NCBI GenBank assembly: GCA_958450325.1
Contig: OY288261.1
Span: forward strand, 18,403,277 to 18,467,276
From: Agrostemma githago
Lineage: Eukaryota; Streptophyta; Magnoliopsida; Caryophyllales; Caryophyllaceae
DNA: 64,000 bases
Reading direction: 5' to 3'
Below, piece by piece: positions 1 to 12,600 of this stretch. The translations under genes and the position numbers were made by a program. The notes beneath the pieces are model-generated. The model had not been told where the DNA came from, did no database searches, and was given only the letters and a program-made list of their open reading frames with translations. Every line of letters begins with the position of its first letter. The first letter of the stretch is position 1.

Positions 1-90
1 CAATATACTGCCACCAGGAATTGAACCTGGGATGCTCCCAATGCAAATATAACCTTCTACCAACTGATCTACTATAACTTATTGCACATA
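1..90 (-). repeat. tRNA-like head, possible SINE, in the last visible FURRY-like intron
   Basis: The minus strand carries an A-box-like TAGATCAGTTGGTAGA and a B box GGTTCAATTCC (18-28). The spacing suits an internal pol III promoter. There is no folded anticodon arm with an intact cloverleaf, so this is a tRNA-derived repeat rather than a tRNA gene. The rest of the element, if any, is off the left edge. A poly-C run follows at about 106-120. Confidence 0.4.
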
Positions 91-350
91 TAAGGTACAC
101 ACATCCCCCCCCCCCCCCCCCAAATCCGCCAATGCAAGCAAGCCTACACTGACCACTGACTAAATGACGTCATAGGCCGTAAAACAAGAGGACAGGTGGA
201 CAAAATAGTACTCGTATATTATGCAACAAAGAAACAGGGGGCAATAAATAAGCTAATTTAGATGGTGAAACATCACTTTCAGGTAAAATATAAGTGTTAA
301 AGTGACTCAACACCAATTAAAATAACGAGAGCTTCAAAGTATCCACTTAC

Positions 351-617
351 AGCAATATGTTTACTCTGCTTGTCCATCCAATGCATCAGCTGCCCTCTTA
401 TCCGCCCAACAGCTTCATACCAAAGATTAAGTGCAGGTTCCACACCTGAAGGAGGCCACTGATTTATTCCACCATCTGCTAGTGGGGCCAAGATATTTGT
501 GAGCATATTACAAAGTGCATGATGGAGTTCACTTTTCCGTTTATGAGGAGCACGATTAAGTGGATTTGCTTTTGCAATAAAAGAGGCTGATGCATTCAGG
601 CCACCCTCTGACTTGAC
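351..617 (-). CDS. FURRY-like gene, exon 8
   Basis: Acceptor TGCAG|GTCAAG, donor GCT|GTAAGT, phase 0. Encodes 89 residues from VKSEGGLNASASF to MDKQSKHIA. The next family exon is not in bases 1-350, so it lies left of the window. Confidence 0.93.
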
Positions 618-3600
618 CTGCAAACATCCACAGGTTATGTTGGTACCTACCAGATCTACCAAGAAGAAATCAGAAACCATACCCCAAGTTTCAGATAACG
701 CATTCCACTGATGATATTCAATGTCTCACTCCGTGCAACACTAGTGTCAATTCGACGAGTATTCAACTCCATGAAGAACCGTTCCGTAACAGAACTAAAT
801 CTGTGTCAACAAAAAAATCCGCTCCATTATATATAAACTGATCCACAAGCAGAAACTCTGCATCATATCAGCATGCAAGTTGCAGTGCAGGATGTTGTAT
901 TCGAAAGATAACAACCCTCAATCTCACAGTGCGGGCTTTTGGTTGGAGTATGGTTTTGGGAAAAAAAAAAGTACTAATGATAGTTTTACGATGTCACCGA
1001 AATTATAGAGTCTTTCATCCACGAGTACTTGTCATTTGAAGGGAAAATAGTAGGTATAGGTTTCATATTTGTACCAAACCCATTACGGAAATGCTGTTTG
1101 ATCCCTTTCACTGAGGTGGAAGAATTCGCTTAAGTAATCTGTGTGCCCTATTTCTCAAGTGGGGTGTCTTCATGAGAAGTTTGCTGATGTCAGAAGGATA
1201 TAATGAAATTTGATGTGAAATTGACTATGGTAGGTGTAGTCTACTATCTTAAGTTCAAGTTTGTTACCATTATATGAATATTTATTCCACCTGTGCCTCT
1301 TTTAATATTGCTTATTCCATAGCACAAAAACAGTGGGAAGATGATAAACGTGCTGTAGTTCCACCTTACTTCTGAATCCTTTCAATAATGGACAATATGT
1401 TAAGATTAGCATATTCCCCATATAGTTATCATGAGTCATCATGAAAAAGATTCAGCTTTGAAACATGGACTCTTACAATCATACAGCTTCTTAATGCCTT
1501 TCCAAGGCACTCATTAAAAATAAAAAATAAATAAGGACTCATCGTTGTCAAGTCATGAAGTAAGTCTTTGAAGGTTGTGTAATCATATCAGCACACTTCA
1601 GCATGTAATCTATACAGGGAATACAAACACAAGATAACAATAAAAACAAAGAAAAAAAATAAGCAAGTGTGCTACAACAGCATAACATTATATCGCCACA
1701 TGCACAATAATAGGAATTTGGAAATTGAGGTCAAAACTTCACCTAATACGAGACAAAGCCCCCAGAAGTTGAGCCACATGATCCAAAAGCAGTCCTCTTA
1801 GATCCACAAGGGATGGATATTCAACCTGGCTAACTACCCTGCCATAATGAAATGTTCATAAGGCTTTCTCCAGCAGATAATAAGAAAGCAGAACAAGAGC
1901 AAGAATTATGTAAATCGTCTAACAATAGCTTATGATCAGACCACAAATCACATGGAACTTAGAGTTTGCAAGTTAGTAATAAAATTTCAGAGAGCGCTTT
2001 AAATTTGACGTTAGATTCCATAAAAACTTGTCAGAAGAATTTACAGCACACTCAACACTAACATGACTTGATTACAATCATGATGAATTAAGGTTTGAGC
2101 AATTTGTGAAACGCTACCTACTATTTAGGTCATTTTGCGAAGAAATACCTAAAGTTTTAAATTTTGTTAAACACTACCTACAGTTTTGATTTTTTTGTGA
2201 AACACTACCAAAAACACTATTTAAGCATGAAAAATGTGAAAATAAGCAATTTTAAGTGTCGATATCATAGCCTTGAGGTTGATTTTACCAAAATAGACTA
2301 ATGTTTCACTTAACTTAGTAATTTTCAACCTATTTTATACAAAATTACAAAATAGACTAGTTTTAATGCATGTGCGATGCACGGGTGTAACAATAACGAC
2401 GTTACTAAATCAACTCATTTGGAACATTGAGCCTATCTGTGTCTTTTGTTCTCTAAGCATTTGACTTTTGCATTGAATATATTTGTATGTATGTCATCAT
2501 CTCGCTCTAAATTTGATCTAACCCACCTGACACGTTTTTAGAGGCATGAGCCCATTTTTTTACTCGCAACCCGTTTAACCCGAATCCTAAATGACCCGAT
2601 TTTGGGTCATGATCTAGCCCGACCTATTCAACTCGTTGGAAAGAAGAGACCACAAAACTTTAGTCTAAAAGCCAATTTCTACTCATCTATTTCTATGTCT
2701 GGATTTTGCTAAAACTCAAATTTTAACATACAGAGTAGTACTCCCTTTGTCTGTAGAACAGTCACTCTTTCCTTGTTGGGTTGTCTCTCTAAAAGTCACT
2801 TTTTGCTTTATTCTTATTATGTCTGATTTTTGTGGTTAACCTTGATTCTAAGCTCATTTATTTTTCATCTTTCATTTTTCACCACACATTTCTATACACC
2901 TTCATTCTCACCAAGAAGGTGGGTTGACTCTTTTAGTGAGATTGAGGGAGTATTAGTTATGCGACGGAGTGATTATGATTATTTCAAATCATTGTCATTT
3001 CGAAGATTTGACACTGCTTATCATTTATCTTAAGGGGACGACATCGAGAGAAATCAAGAAGTGGGACCATCTAAGAAAATTTTGATTATTTTTTTAAATA
3101 TAAAAATTATAATTTAAAGAAAATAATATTAATAGTATTAAAATAAATAAAAATTAGGTGCTTGAAACTATTTATGTCCCGTATTTTTGACCATAATCCT
3201 ATACGGGACTAGTATTTGACCCGACTCACTCGACAGTTTTAGTGTCTACATTAGTTACCTGAGTGAAACAAATTACACCCATCAAAATACCAGCGCCTGT
3301 GAGCAATATTAATATGTCTGTGAGACCATGACAACTCATCTGCGAACATTAAGTTTATCCATGTCTTTTACTCGCTAACCATTTGATTCTGCTACATCTA
3401 TATTTGCATGTATGCAATCATCTCGCTTTAAATTCGACCTAACCCTCAAACCCTTCCCACCTCATCTGTTGTTTTTTGGGTCACGAACCCACTTTTTTTA
3501 CCCAACTCCTAAATTACCTATTAGTTTAGGGACATGACATGGCCCGACCTGCTCAACCCGTTGGAAAGAAGAGACTACAAAGCCTAAAGCACAATTCCAA

Positions 3601-6600
3601 TCAATCTATTCCTATGCCTAGATTTTGTTAACTCTAATTTTAACCTATTAGCAATTCGATATATAATCCCTCCATTTTTTTATTTAGCCTCATTTTCTTT
3701 TGAGGATTTTTTTTGAGTTAGCCCCATTTCTTCATATGGAAATTTATTAATTAGTATTTTCTCTCATCACATGCACTATATCAACAATTTCCTCTTTACT
3801 TTTTCACTTTTTCACTTTTTCTTAAAATTTGCACCAAACTCAAATGGGGTTAATCAAAAAAAAATTGGAGGGAGAACGTAATTATTACTCCGTATATATT
3901 ATTCTTTTATTTGAATATAATTTTATGTTAATCTTAACTTAAATCATATAGCATTTTTAGTAAATTGCTCTCCTGTACAGTTGCACGAGACAAATTGTGT
4001 TCTCGTGTTAATAATATTCAACATTACTATAAGACAAAACCTGACCCGACATGCCCAACTCGTTTTTTCGTAGGTCAATAGTCAAGATCTCTAAATCTTG
4101 ATCTATCACTCGATATTTTAATTAAAAATATACTCCTAGTAAATTAATATTCAATTTAATTTTTTATCTTTTAACTATAAAAAAATTTTAAAATTTTATT
4201 GAAATATAAAATCTGTGCGATGAATATTAGCTTAAATAATTGAAAATATAACATCATAATTAAGAAGTATAAAAATAATACAAAGTACTATTAAAATAAA
4301 TAAAAAGAGGTAAAAAATTGACATTCGAAACTATCTGTATTCTGACCATAACCCGTTTCGGACCCATATAACACGACCCATAATTAAATTGACCCGTATT
4401 ATTTTGACCCGACATGTTTAAAGTTATTTAAAAAGTTATGTATATTAATAAAAGTTTGTCTCAATATAATGATAATCATCTTTACGTGTTACATAATCAA
4501 TCAATTTTAAGCTCATGCATTATTGTTATTGTTATATATAATACTTCGTATGACATATTACCCGTGTTACGTATATAGTAGTAATTATCGTAATGTAATT
4601 AGTAATTAGTAGACTTGTGTTGTTTATAAAAAGAATTCTACTTCCACTCAAAATCCGTCTTAGGTTAGAATTAAGAAGTCCGCTTGTAACCTCATATTTT
4701 TACTCAAAACCCGGAAATAAAATAATAATATAGTTAATATTGATTGTAAAATAAAAAAAGCCTCCTTTAATTATATATATATTGATTGATGATTATTGAC
4801 CTCCAATATCGATCAATATGTTCGTTCTAGTGACACGAGCCTATTTTTTTTACAGAAGATGTTAAACATTAATATAACTTATCTAAATAAACTTCAAAGT
4901 TATGTTATCGACAAGTTAAAATCACTTATTTTCACATATCAGTGTCCGACAAAAATATATATAAACTTTAGGTAGGTCCTCGCAAAGTGACCTAAATTGT
5001 ATGTAGTGTTTGACCAAAAAATCTTAAAAGTTTTAATCACAAGGTACGTGTAACACCCCATGAGATTATGAGATTAAGTTTGTCCCACATCGGGAAATTA
5101 AGGAGCCTATGAAAAGTTTATAAGAGGTCCTACCCACCACATTACTAACAAGCCCCCCCCCCCCCCGCTTTTGGGCTTAAGAAGGAAACACCGTTTAGTA
5201 ACTAAAAATCAGCACAATTGTGTCAAACAGGACACAGGACAGTGTATCAAAAAACATAAATTTAATTCTTCTTCAAAGTATTTTCCACATTTTAAGGTTT
5301 TTCATTCTCCATTCACATATAATTTTAACAATTTCCATTATGTTCAGTGGCGGACCTAGGATTTTTCCGTTAGGGGGCACAATATTTTTTTTAACAATTC
5401 CATCTATCAAAACATAATGCGACCCGAAAATGATCCTAAATGACAAATCCAATATTAACTTGAATATTTATGGTCATAACCCAATTAATATAAAGTTTTG
5501 ATTAAATATTCTTTAATACTCCATAGCAACCATAAAAATATTTATTTCTTTCTCCAATTGTTTGAAAAATACTCCGTATATGCTTATATATATTTTTTAA
5601 AATCATATTTTTATGACTTGATTATTAAAATCGTCACAAAATTAAATGAAATAATTACATTATCTAACAAAATATAAGTCAAATATTTATAAAGTGTCGT
5701 AAAAATCTATGAGTAAAAGAATGAAAGTTTTGATAAATTGTTTTAAGTACGAAGTATAAGACTATTCTTCCATTGATGTAGTGCATCAAGTATGAGGTTG
5801 TGAGATTGGTTACGTGACCAATATTTGATGCAAATGACCTGGGTTCGAGTCCCCTATTTAACAAATTTGTCTTTTGAAAAGCTATAGAATATATTTAACC
5901 AAAAAAAGAAGCCAACAAGGATCGAACCCCCACCATTTGCATAGATGACACATGAGCAAACCATTGCACCACCACCAACATAATGACATATCTCATTGTT
6001 AAAACTTATTATTTCAAGGGAAAATTGATAACTTATACCTCCAATAATACTCTTTTTCAAACTTTATACCTTATATAATTTTTTTTCAAAACTTATACCT
6101 ACTTAAGTTATTTATTTCATAATCAGTACCTTAATCTGAATTCCGTTAAATAACTACTGAATTCCATGATACTCGGTGTTTAAGTTGCGATATTTGTGTT
6201 TCTTCTTCCAATTATACCCTTCTCCAACATAGCTAACGTTCTAATAACCATTTGGTTATCACTCTCCCAGGATTCATTCTTCATTCTTTATCATTAAGCA
6301 AACAATCTTCATCTTCCTCCTACTTCTCACTTTAACTATAATTATTTTTCCACATTAATATGAGTTAAATCTGCTAACCAACAATGTATATATGCTCCAG
6401 AATTAATTAAAGAAATTTTGTGCATTAGTATCTATTCTACTAATCAGGTTATCCTTATTGGATTTAAAAAAAAATTAAAAAAATTAAATACTGCAACTCC
6501 AACTATTTTGTAATAAAACCATTGTCAAGCTCTTACATGCATGTTAAACATTTTTACAATAATTTATGCCAAATAATGTGCCTTGGGTGAAGTGATGGCC

Positions 6601-9600
6601 GAAAAGTTGTTTGTTTATCAATCAACAGCTTATTCATGATTGATTATTTATGGAGACGTGGGCAACTGAAGAAGACAAGTTGTTTGCTTGAATTGAACGA
6701 AAATTGGAAATTGATTATTTAGGGTTTAATGTTGGATGATTTGGGGAAAAAATCTTCTGAATGGTTTATTGAGAGTAAGTTTTTTTTGAAGGGGTTTGCG
6801 TAAGTTAATTATGGAGTACGAGTAGCTGTTAGTAGTAAATAAGGGTAAAATGGTCCGTCTATCTTAATTTGTTAGTTATTTGACGGAATTTGGACTAAGG
6901 TATGAATTATAGAATCTAAACACCAAATAAGTGTAAGTTTTGAAAGAATATTATATGAGGTATAAAGTTTGAAAAAGAGTGTTATTTGAGGTATAAGTTA
7001 TCAATTTTCCCTTATTTCAAAATGGGCTGGGGGGTACTTGCCCACCCGGGACCCCCCCCCCCCCCCCCCCCCCCCGCTTTTTTTCGAATTTTTTGTCTCA
7101 ACTTGGTGCTTTCAATGATTTAGTGTTAGTTGACCCCTAGTAATTTCGTAACTAACCTTTTTTGCTGTTACCGTACAATCAAGACTCTTAATGGCAGCCT
7201 TACACAGAAGGAAGTCTTAAAAAACCAAGATACAGAAATTCAGTTGGTGAAGCATTCAGTAGAATGTGACATGTGAGTGGAGTTTCACAAGCACAGTATG
7301 ATGCATATAGTACGGGGAGACAGTATGGATAGCAGTGTAATCAGTATGTGGCAATTTTATAAATACTGTGTTACTACAATAGGAACTGCATAGGATCTTT
7401 ATAAATAGTGTGTTAGTACAATAGGAATACTAGGTGAACAACGACATGACACCTCGGTAACACACCAACTGAAACTTTACCCTATATTGAGGCAAAGCAG
7501 GAGCAAATCATATCCACAAAAATAATACCTGTCAGCATTTATTAGCCAATCAAATACGAAATTCTCCAGCCCAGACCATAGTTTTTCTGCAGAAAGAATA
7601 AGCCAGTTTCCATCAGACACGGTATACATATCAGTGATTCACAGGAAAAAGATCTGTAAATTAAACCTGTAAGCCCCTCTGGTAGGCAGCACTCCACAAA
7701 TCGGATACATGCGGAGCAAAATATGCATTCTACTGCAAGCTGGATAAAGTAACAGTCAGGCAATGGCCAGATAAGTGGTTGGCATAAATAATATCTTTAT
7801 TCACACGTGCTTCTGTTGTTTTGAAGCATCCCTTTAAATTTTATGAAAAAATTAATCTGAAAAAATTAATACTCCGTTTGATTAATGTTCCCCTTTGATT
7901 TTTGGGTGAAAATTAAAGTTGTGATAATGAGTGGCTCAAAAGTGATGGAGGAAGAGAGAGAGAGAGAGAATGTAAGGTGAATGTGGACCACATATTGATG
8001 TCCAAAAATGGAATAAGGGAATAAAGTATGACTCATCCCAAAAGGGAAAGAGAGAACATTAATTAGACTCGGAGGGAGTAATAAAGTATCTAGGTCTACT
8101 CAGTATAGAAAGTATTCGCTTCATCCCGCTCCAAGACCATGTAAAAAAGTGATGATTCCATATTTCTCCTTATTCCTTTTTTATCAACACGGGTACCAAC
8201 TTTACTTTACCCCACGCTACATTCTAGCCAACCACCCATGCACCACCACTGCTGATCTTATTTATGCCCGTGTATTCCCTATAATGCATCATCTCATTCA
8301 TGTACTCTATGCACCACCAGTGCACCCTCTTATGCCTTCTTAATAGTCACTGTGATTATCGACTTATCGTGTCTCCTGGTCCATCACAGCCTTTGCCCTC
8401 TCTGTCCTCTTTCTAGCTATTAGATTAAAAGTAATTGGATGACTGAGATTTGAAGAAGTAAAACACAATAACAGTAATTATTCATGTTTTCTAAATTAAC
8501 TCTGTCTCTCTCTCTCTCTCTCTCCAATCTTATGCATTCCTCTTTGTGCATCATCTACCTTTCAACTAGAAACATTCAACTTTAGTGTGTAACTCTAATA
8601 CATAAAGTGTGTAACTCTATCAGAGAAGTGTGTAACTCTATAAGAGTAGTGCATGAATGAGAGGAAGATGATAAAGGAGTATTGAACGTACTGAATACCC
8701 TAATTGAACGTAAGATTAGAGAGAGGGGGGAGACTTAATTTAGGAAAGGTGAACAATTACATTTATTGTGTTTTATTTCTTCAAATCTTAGTCAACAATT
8801 AGTTTAGATCTAAAGACTGATTTTAGGACTTATGGACTCAAAATATTTGAGGGACTTACCTGAACCTATCTCTCTCTCTTGAACCAACCCATGGGTAACT
8901 TAACCAACCCATGAACCATCACAAACCTTCAGACGTCAATCCCAACCTCCATCAGTGCCACTTAAACATCATTGACCTCACCATCCAAACTATAACTAGG
9001 TTAGAAAGAAGTGTAATTGGAGTTGTAATAAGTTACACTTTTTACTCTTTTTTCTGGTCCACTACACTTATTCAAAAGTGTAACTAAATCCTCAATAAGT
9101 TCAAGTGGGAACATATTTTGTGCATCCAAGGCCCACCACCTTCCACACTACCCAACCCATGAACCACCACAACCCCCCGAACGTCGCTCTTAACCTCCCT
9201 CACTGCCACCTAAACATCATTGACATCACCACCCAAACTATAACGTCACTCACAGCCCTAATGACCACCATACGCTCAAAAGTGTAACTAGGATATAAAA
9301 TAGTGCATCTACACATAACAGTGTATCCATCAGTTACCCATGACCACCACCCACCACTAACTCTGACAACTACCTGATGACCCCCGATAACTTACCACCA
9401 CCGACGATCGCCACCATTCACTCAACCCAACCGTCCATTACTACTGCCTGCATCACCATCACCTCCCCCAATAGTCGCGCCAACCACCATGTAACATCAA
9501 TGCCAACGAGTGCTAAGACGACCTACGTTACGTTGGTGAACCGTCAACACCCTTTTTTATCTTAGGCCTCTTCTTGCCTTTTTCACTCGTCATTGCCGCC

Positions 9601-12600
9601 TCCTTCCCTTCATCACCGGCTACTCTCCGACAAAATGAATAAGCACAAAATCATGGGATACAGAAGGGGAGGAGAGAGAAAATGCATCGGTGAGAAAAAG
9701 TTGGACGCACTGACGTGAACAGTTGGTCGGCATGTATGATTGTCGGAGCTTCACAGATCCACCGTTGGTGGATGTATGAGAGGGGGATTTCGGAGGTGTG
9801 ACAGTGAGATGAAGAGTTGATGGGTGGGGTCTAATATTTTTTGAAAATCTGCGTAGATGACCTGGATGATGGCTGTTATGTTTAGTTCGTATGTTCGTAT
9901 TGATAGGGTAGTTCGTAAGAGATCTGAATTCAATACTAGTGTAGACAGTGAACTATTGAGGGCCCACATTTGATATCCAAGCATCCAGCACATGGAAACT
10001 ACATGGATTCTAAATATTTAAAATAAAAGTTAGGAAAATTCCATGATGTATCTTTGTGTCTTACGCTTTTCTACGATATACCCCTTTTTTCCAAATTTTG
10101 TTGACTTGTACTCCTGTTATACTCTATTACACACCCCTCTTTAGTCAACTTTTTAAGTTTTGAGTGGTAAGTGACGATGACTAGAACTAACGAAGTGGGC
10201 AAAAGCGATATCTAAACTTTTAAACCCATTAGTTTATAAATAATACTCCCTCCATCTTCTTGAATTAGGCCCCATGGATCCAATTTTCCCCTCACAAAAA
10301 AAAGAGAAATGGGGCTAATTGAAGAAGATGGAGGGAGTATTAATAAAAAGTGGGCGCATGTAGGCAGTGTAGCCATACAATGGATAATGAAGAGTGAAGT
10401 TAAAAAGGGCGTTGTTATGAGCCATACTCATGTTCCCTTTGGAAATTCGAAAATCTACTTGGTTTGAGGTATGTGTATGGTAACACACGAAGTAAACAAA
10501 AACACTAAGAGTTTATAATATTCTAAACTTACACCCCATATAAGTAATTCGGCCAACCAACTAGCCACAAGCAATATTAGGTTACCAAAAATATCCCCTT
10601 ACACTGCCATGTTTCACAACTACTCAATCTCTTTCTAAGCCACTAAAGAAACATGTTTCTTAAGTCGATTTTCTTCATTGTTATCATCAACCACATGCCG
10701 GAAAAATCATCTAGGTCAATGCAAGGTAAACGATTGGATCCAAATTATAAGAGACCCTTGACCAAAAACAAGATACATTGAAGGGTCAGCACCTTATATT
10801 AGAATCAATATGAATTTAGAAATATGGTGTAATTTATAGGCTTGAACACCACATCATTGTCGCTTTGAAAAGGGTTTGAAAGTGTAAACAACCATAAATT
10901 GAGCCGATATAGGCACAATTATAGCATCGGAAAAAACGTGACAAGATCAAGATCAAAAATGATAAATAATAGCATGCCCTTCATTATTTGTCATTAAATT
11001 TATTTATTTCTTTTCTACTAAAACTACACAAATACTCAAGTGCCTAAAGGTGCTTCCATTTAACGAGATGTAGGGTGAGAACTTGAGATGTACATAACTT
11101 TTTCCATGTGTTCATATCCAGAGATTAATTCCTTTCTTTTATAGCAATATAAAAATATAAATTAATCATAGATAAAATCTATGCTAGTAAACTATATATA
11201 TCATAGTATCATACTAATCAAGTGAGACATACGACTCTATATCAAAATATGAAATCAAATGAGCCATGCAAATCAAACTGAAGAAAAAAATAAGTTATTG
11301 AAATCACAAACCTTTCTTTGGAATGTAGATGCGTCATTTGCCCCTTTAGGAGATTCACTGCGAAATCAAAAATATAATGCAGATATATCAACAATAAGTA
11401 GACATTCAGTTGCGTTTTGCATACTAAAAAGAATCAAAACTAAAAATATTATTTTAATAAAAAAACACATAATGGGTACAAAAGAATATCAATTATCATG
11501 GAAGATGCATATCAGAAACATACTCCCTCCAAATCTTTGAAAACCTTCACTTTTATTATAATCCTCCTCTGATATATTCAAAAAAGTGAAAGAAATCATA
11601 GTGAGGAAGTCGGAAAGCCAGAAAGTTGCAGAAAATGGATTCCCCAAGGCAGCAGTATAAAGAAGCAATTAGAGCAATCACAACGGGTAGTTCTTCACCT
11701 TGGGTTTGTAGTAAGAACTTTATTTTATAAAGTTTGTCCATTGTGGGCAAAAGTTTGTGCTATATTTAAGAAATTTGGTTCTTATTTAAGGACCAAGTTT
11801 GTCCTTAAATCAATAAAGTTAGACCAATCAACAATTTTTCTTAATTTAATTCAATTTTAGAAAAATTATCCAAGAACTTTATCTAAAAGTTCTTCCATTG
11901 TAAGATAAAGTTCTCATATTTGGGAGATAGTGCAAAATGACATGGCATAACAAGAACTTTAAATGGAGTTCATCCATTGTGGTTGCTTAGGGATTTGTTT
12001 CATTGGCATACAAACCTAACTACGAGTTAGGAATGATATAAAGTCAGAAAAGTCAACAAAGAGCTTGTCTTGCACATATTGACGGACCAGACAAGGGAAT
12101 GTTGATAAGAAATAAAAGAAATTGAGGATAGACAAGGAGTTATCATAGTATGAATAGTAAACTCTTACCTCTCACGCCATCTAAGAAGGGCTTCAAGAAG
12201 AGGTATGGGAGTATGTCGTGCCACCATGGCAAGGGAATCCAGGACTTGATCATAGGCTGGATCAGAGGGACTGAGGTATTGACCGTCCTAATATCAATGA
12301 AATGAAATATGACATCAGCGACTCCAAAAATACATACAACATTATAACTAAACTAAAGCAGAAGCCAAAGAAGCCCCAATGGTGTCATCCGAGATTTGTT
12401 AAGTTGGTTGCACATGTGAGGGGAGTGTTGGAATATACCGGTGGAGTAGAGAGTTGCTCATTTCTCCTCTTATTGCCAATTGGTTTTACGAAGTTCCATG
12501 GACCTCTGAGGTGGGTTCTCTCTCCTCCTATGACCTAATTTTTTATTTATTTGAAAAGAACTGCAGGTCTCCATTCCTATGGGTCTCTGAAGTGGGCTCA

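Larger units (their letters stand above)
2094..5025. mobile_element. Long inverted-repeat DNA element in FURRY-like intron 5
   Basis: The left arm (about 2094-2290) and right arm (about 4835-5025) are inverted copies. Both contain TTTAGGTCA-TTTGCGA-CCTAAAG blocks and, further in, TGTGAAAATAAG followed by TGTCGATA. No transposase was found. The interior holds two diverged direct copies of a ~300 bp unit (about 2400-2690 and 3330-3590) rich in GACCCG/CAACCCG motifs. Outer ends and target duplication could not be fixed, so the family is undecided (MULE-like is likeliest from arm length). Confidence 0.5.

Noticed and set aside
1..90. tRNA gene
   Set aside because: Only A- and B-box-like motifs; no foldable anticodon arm or complete acceptor stem.
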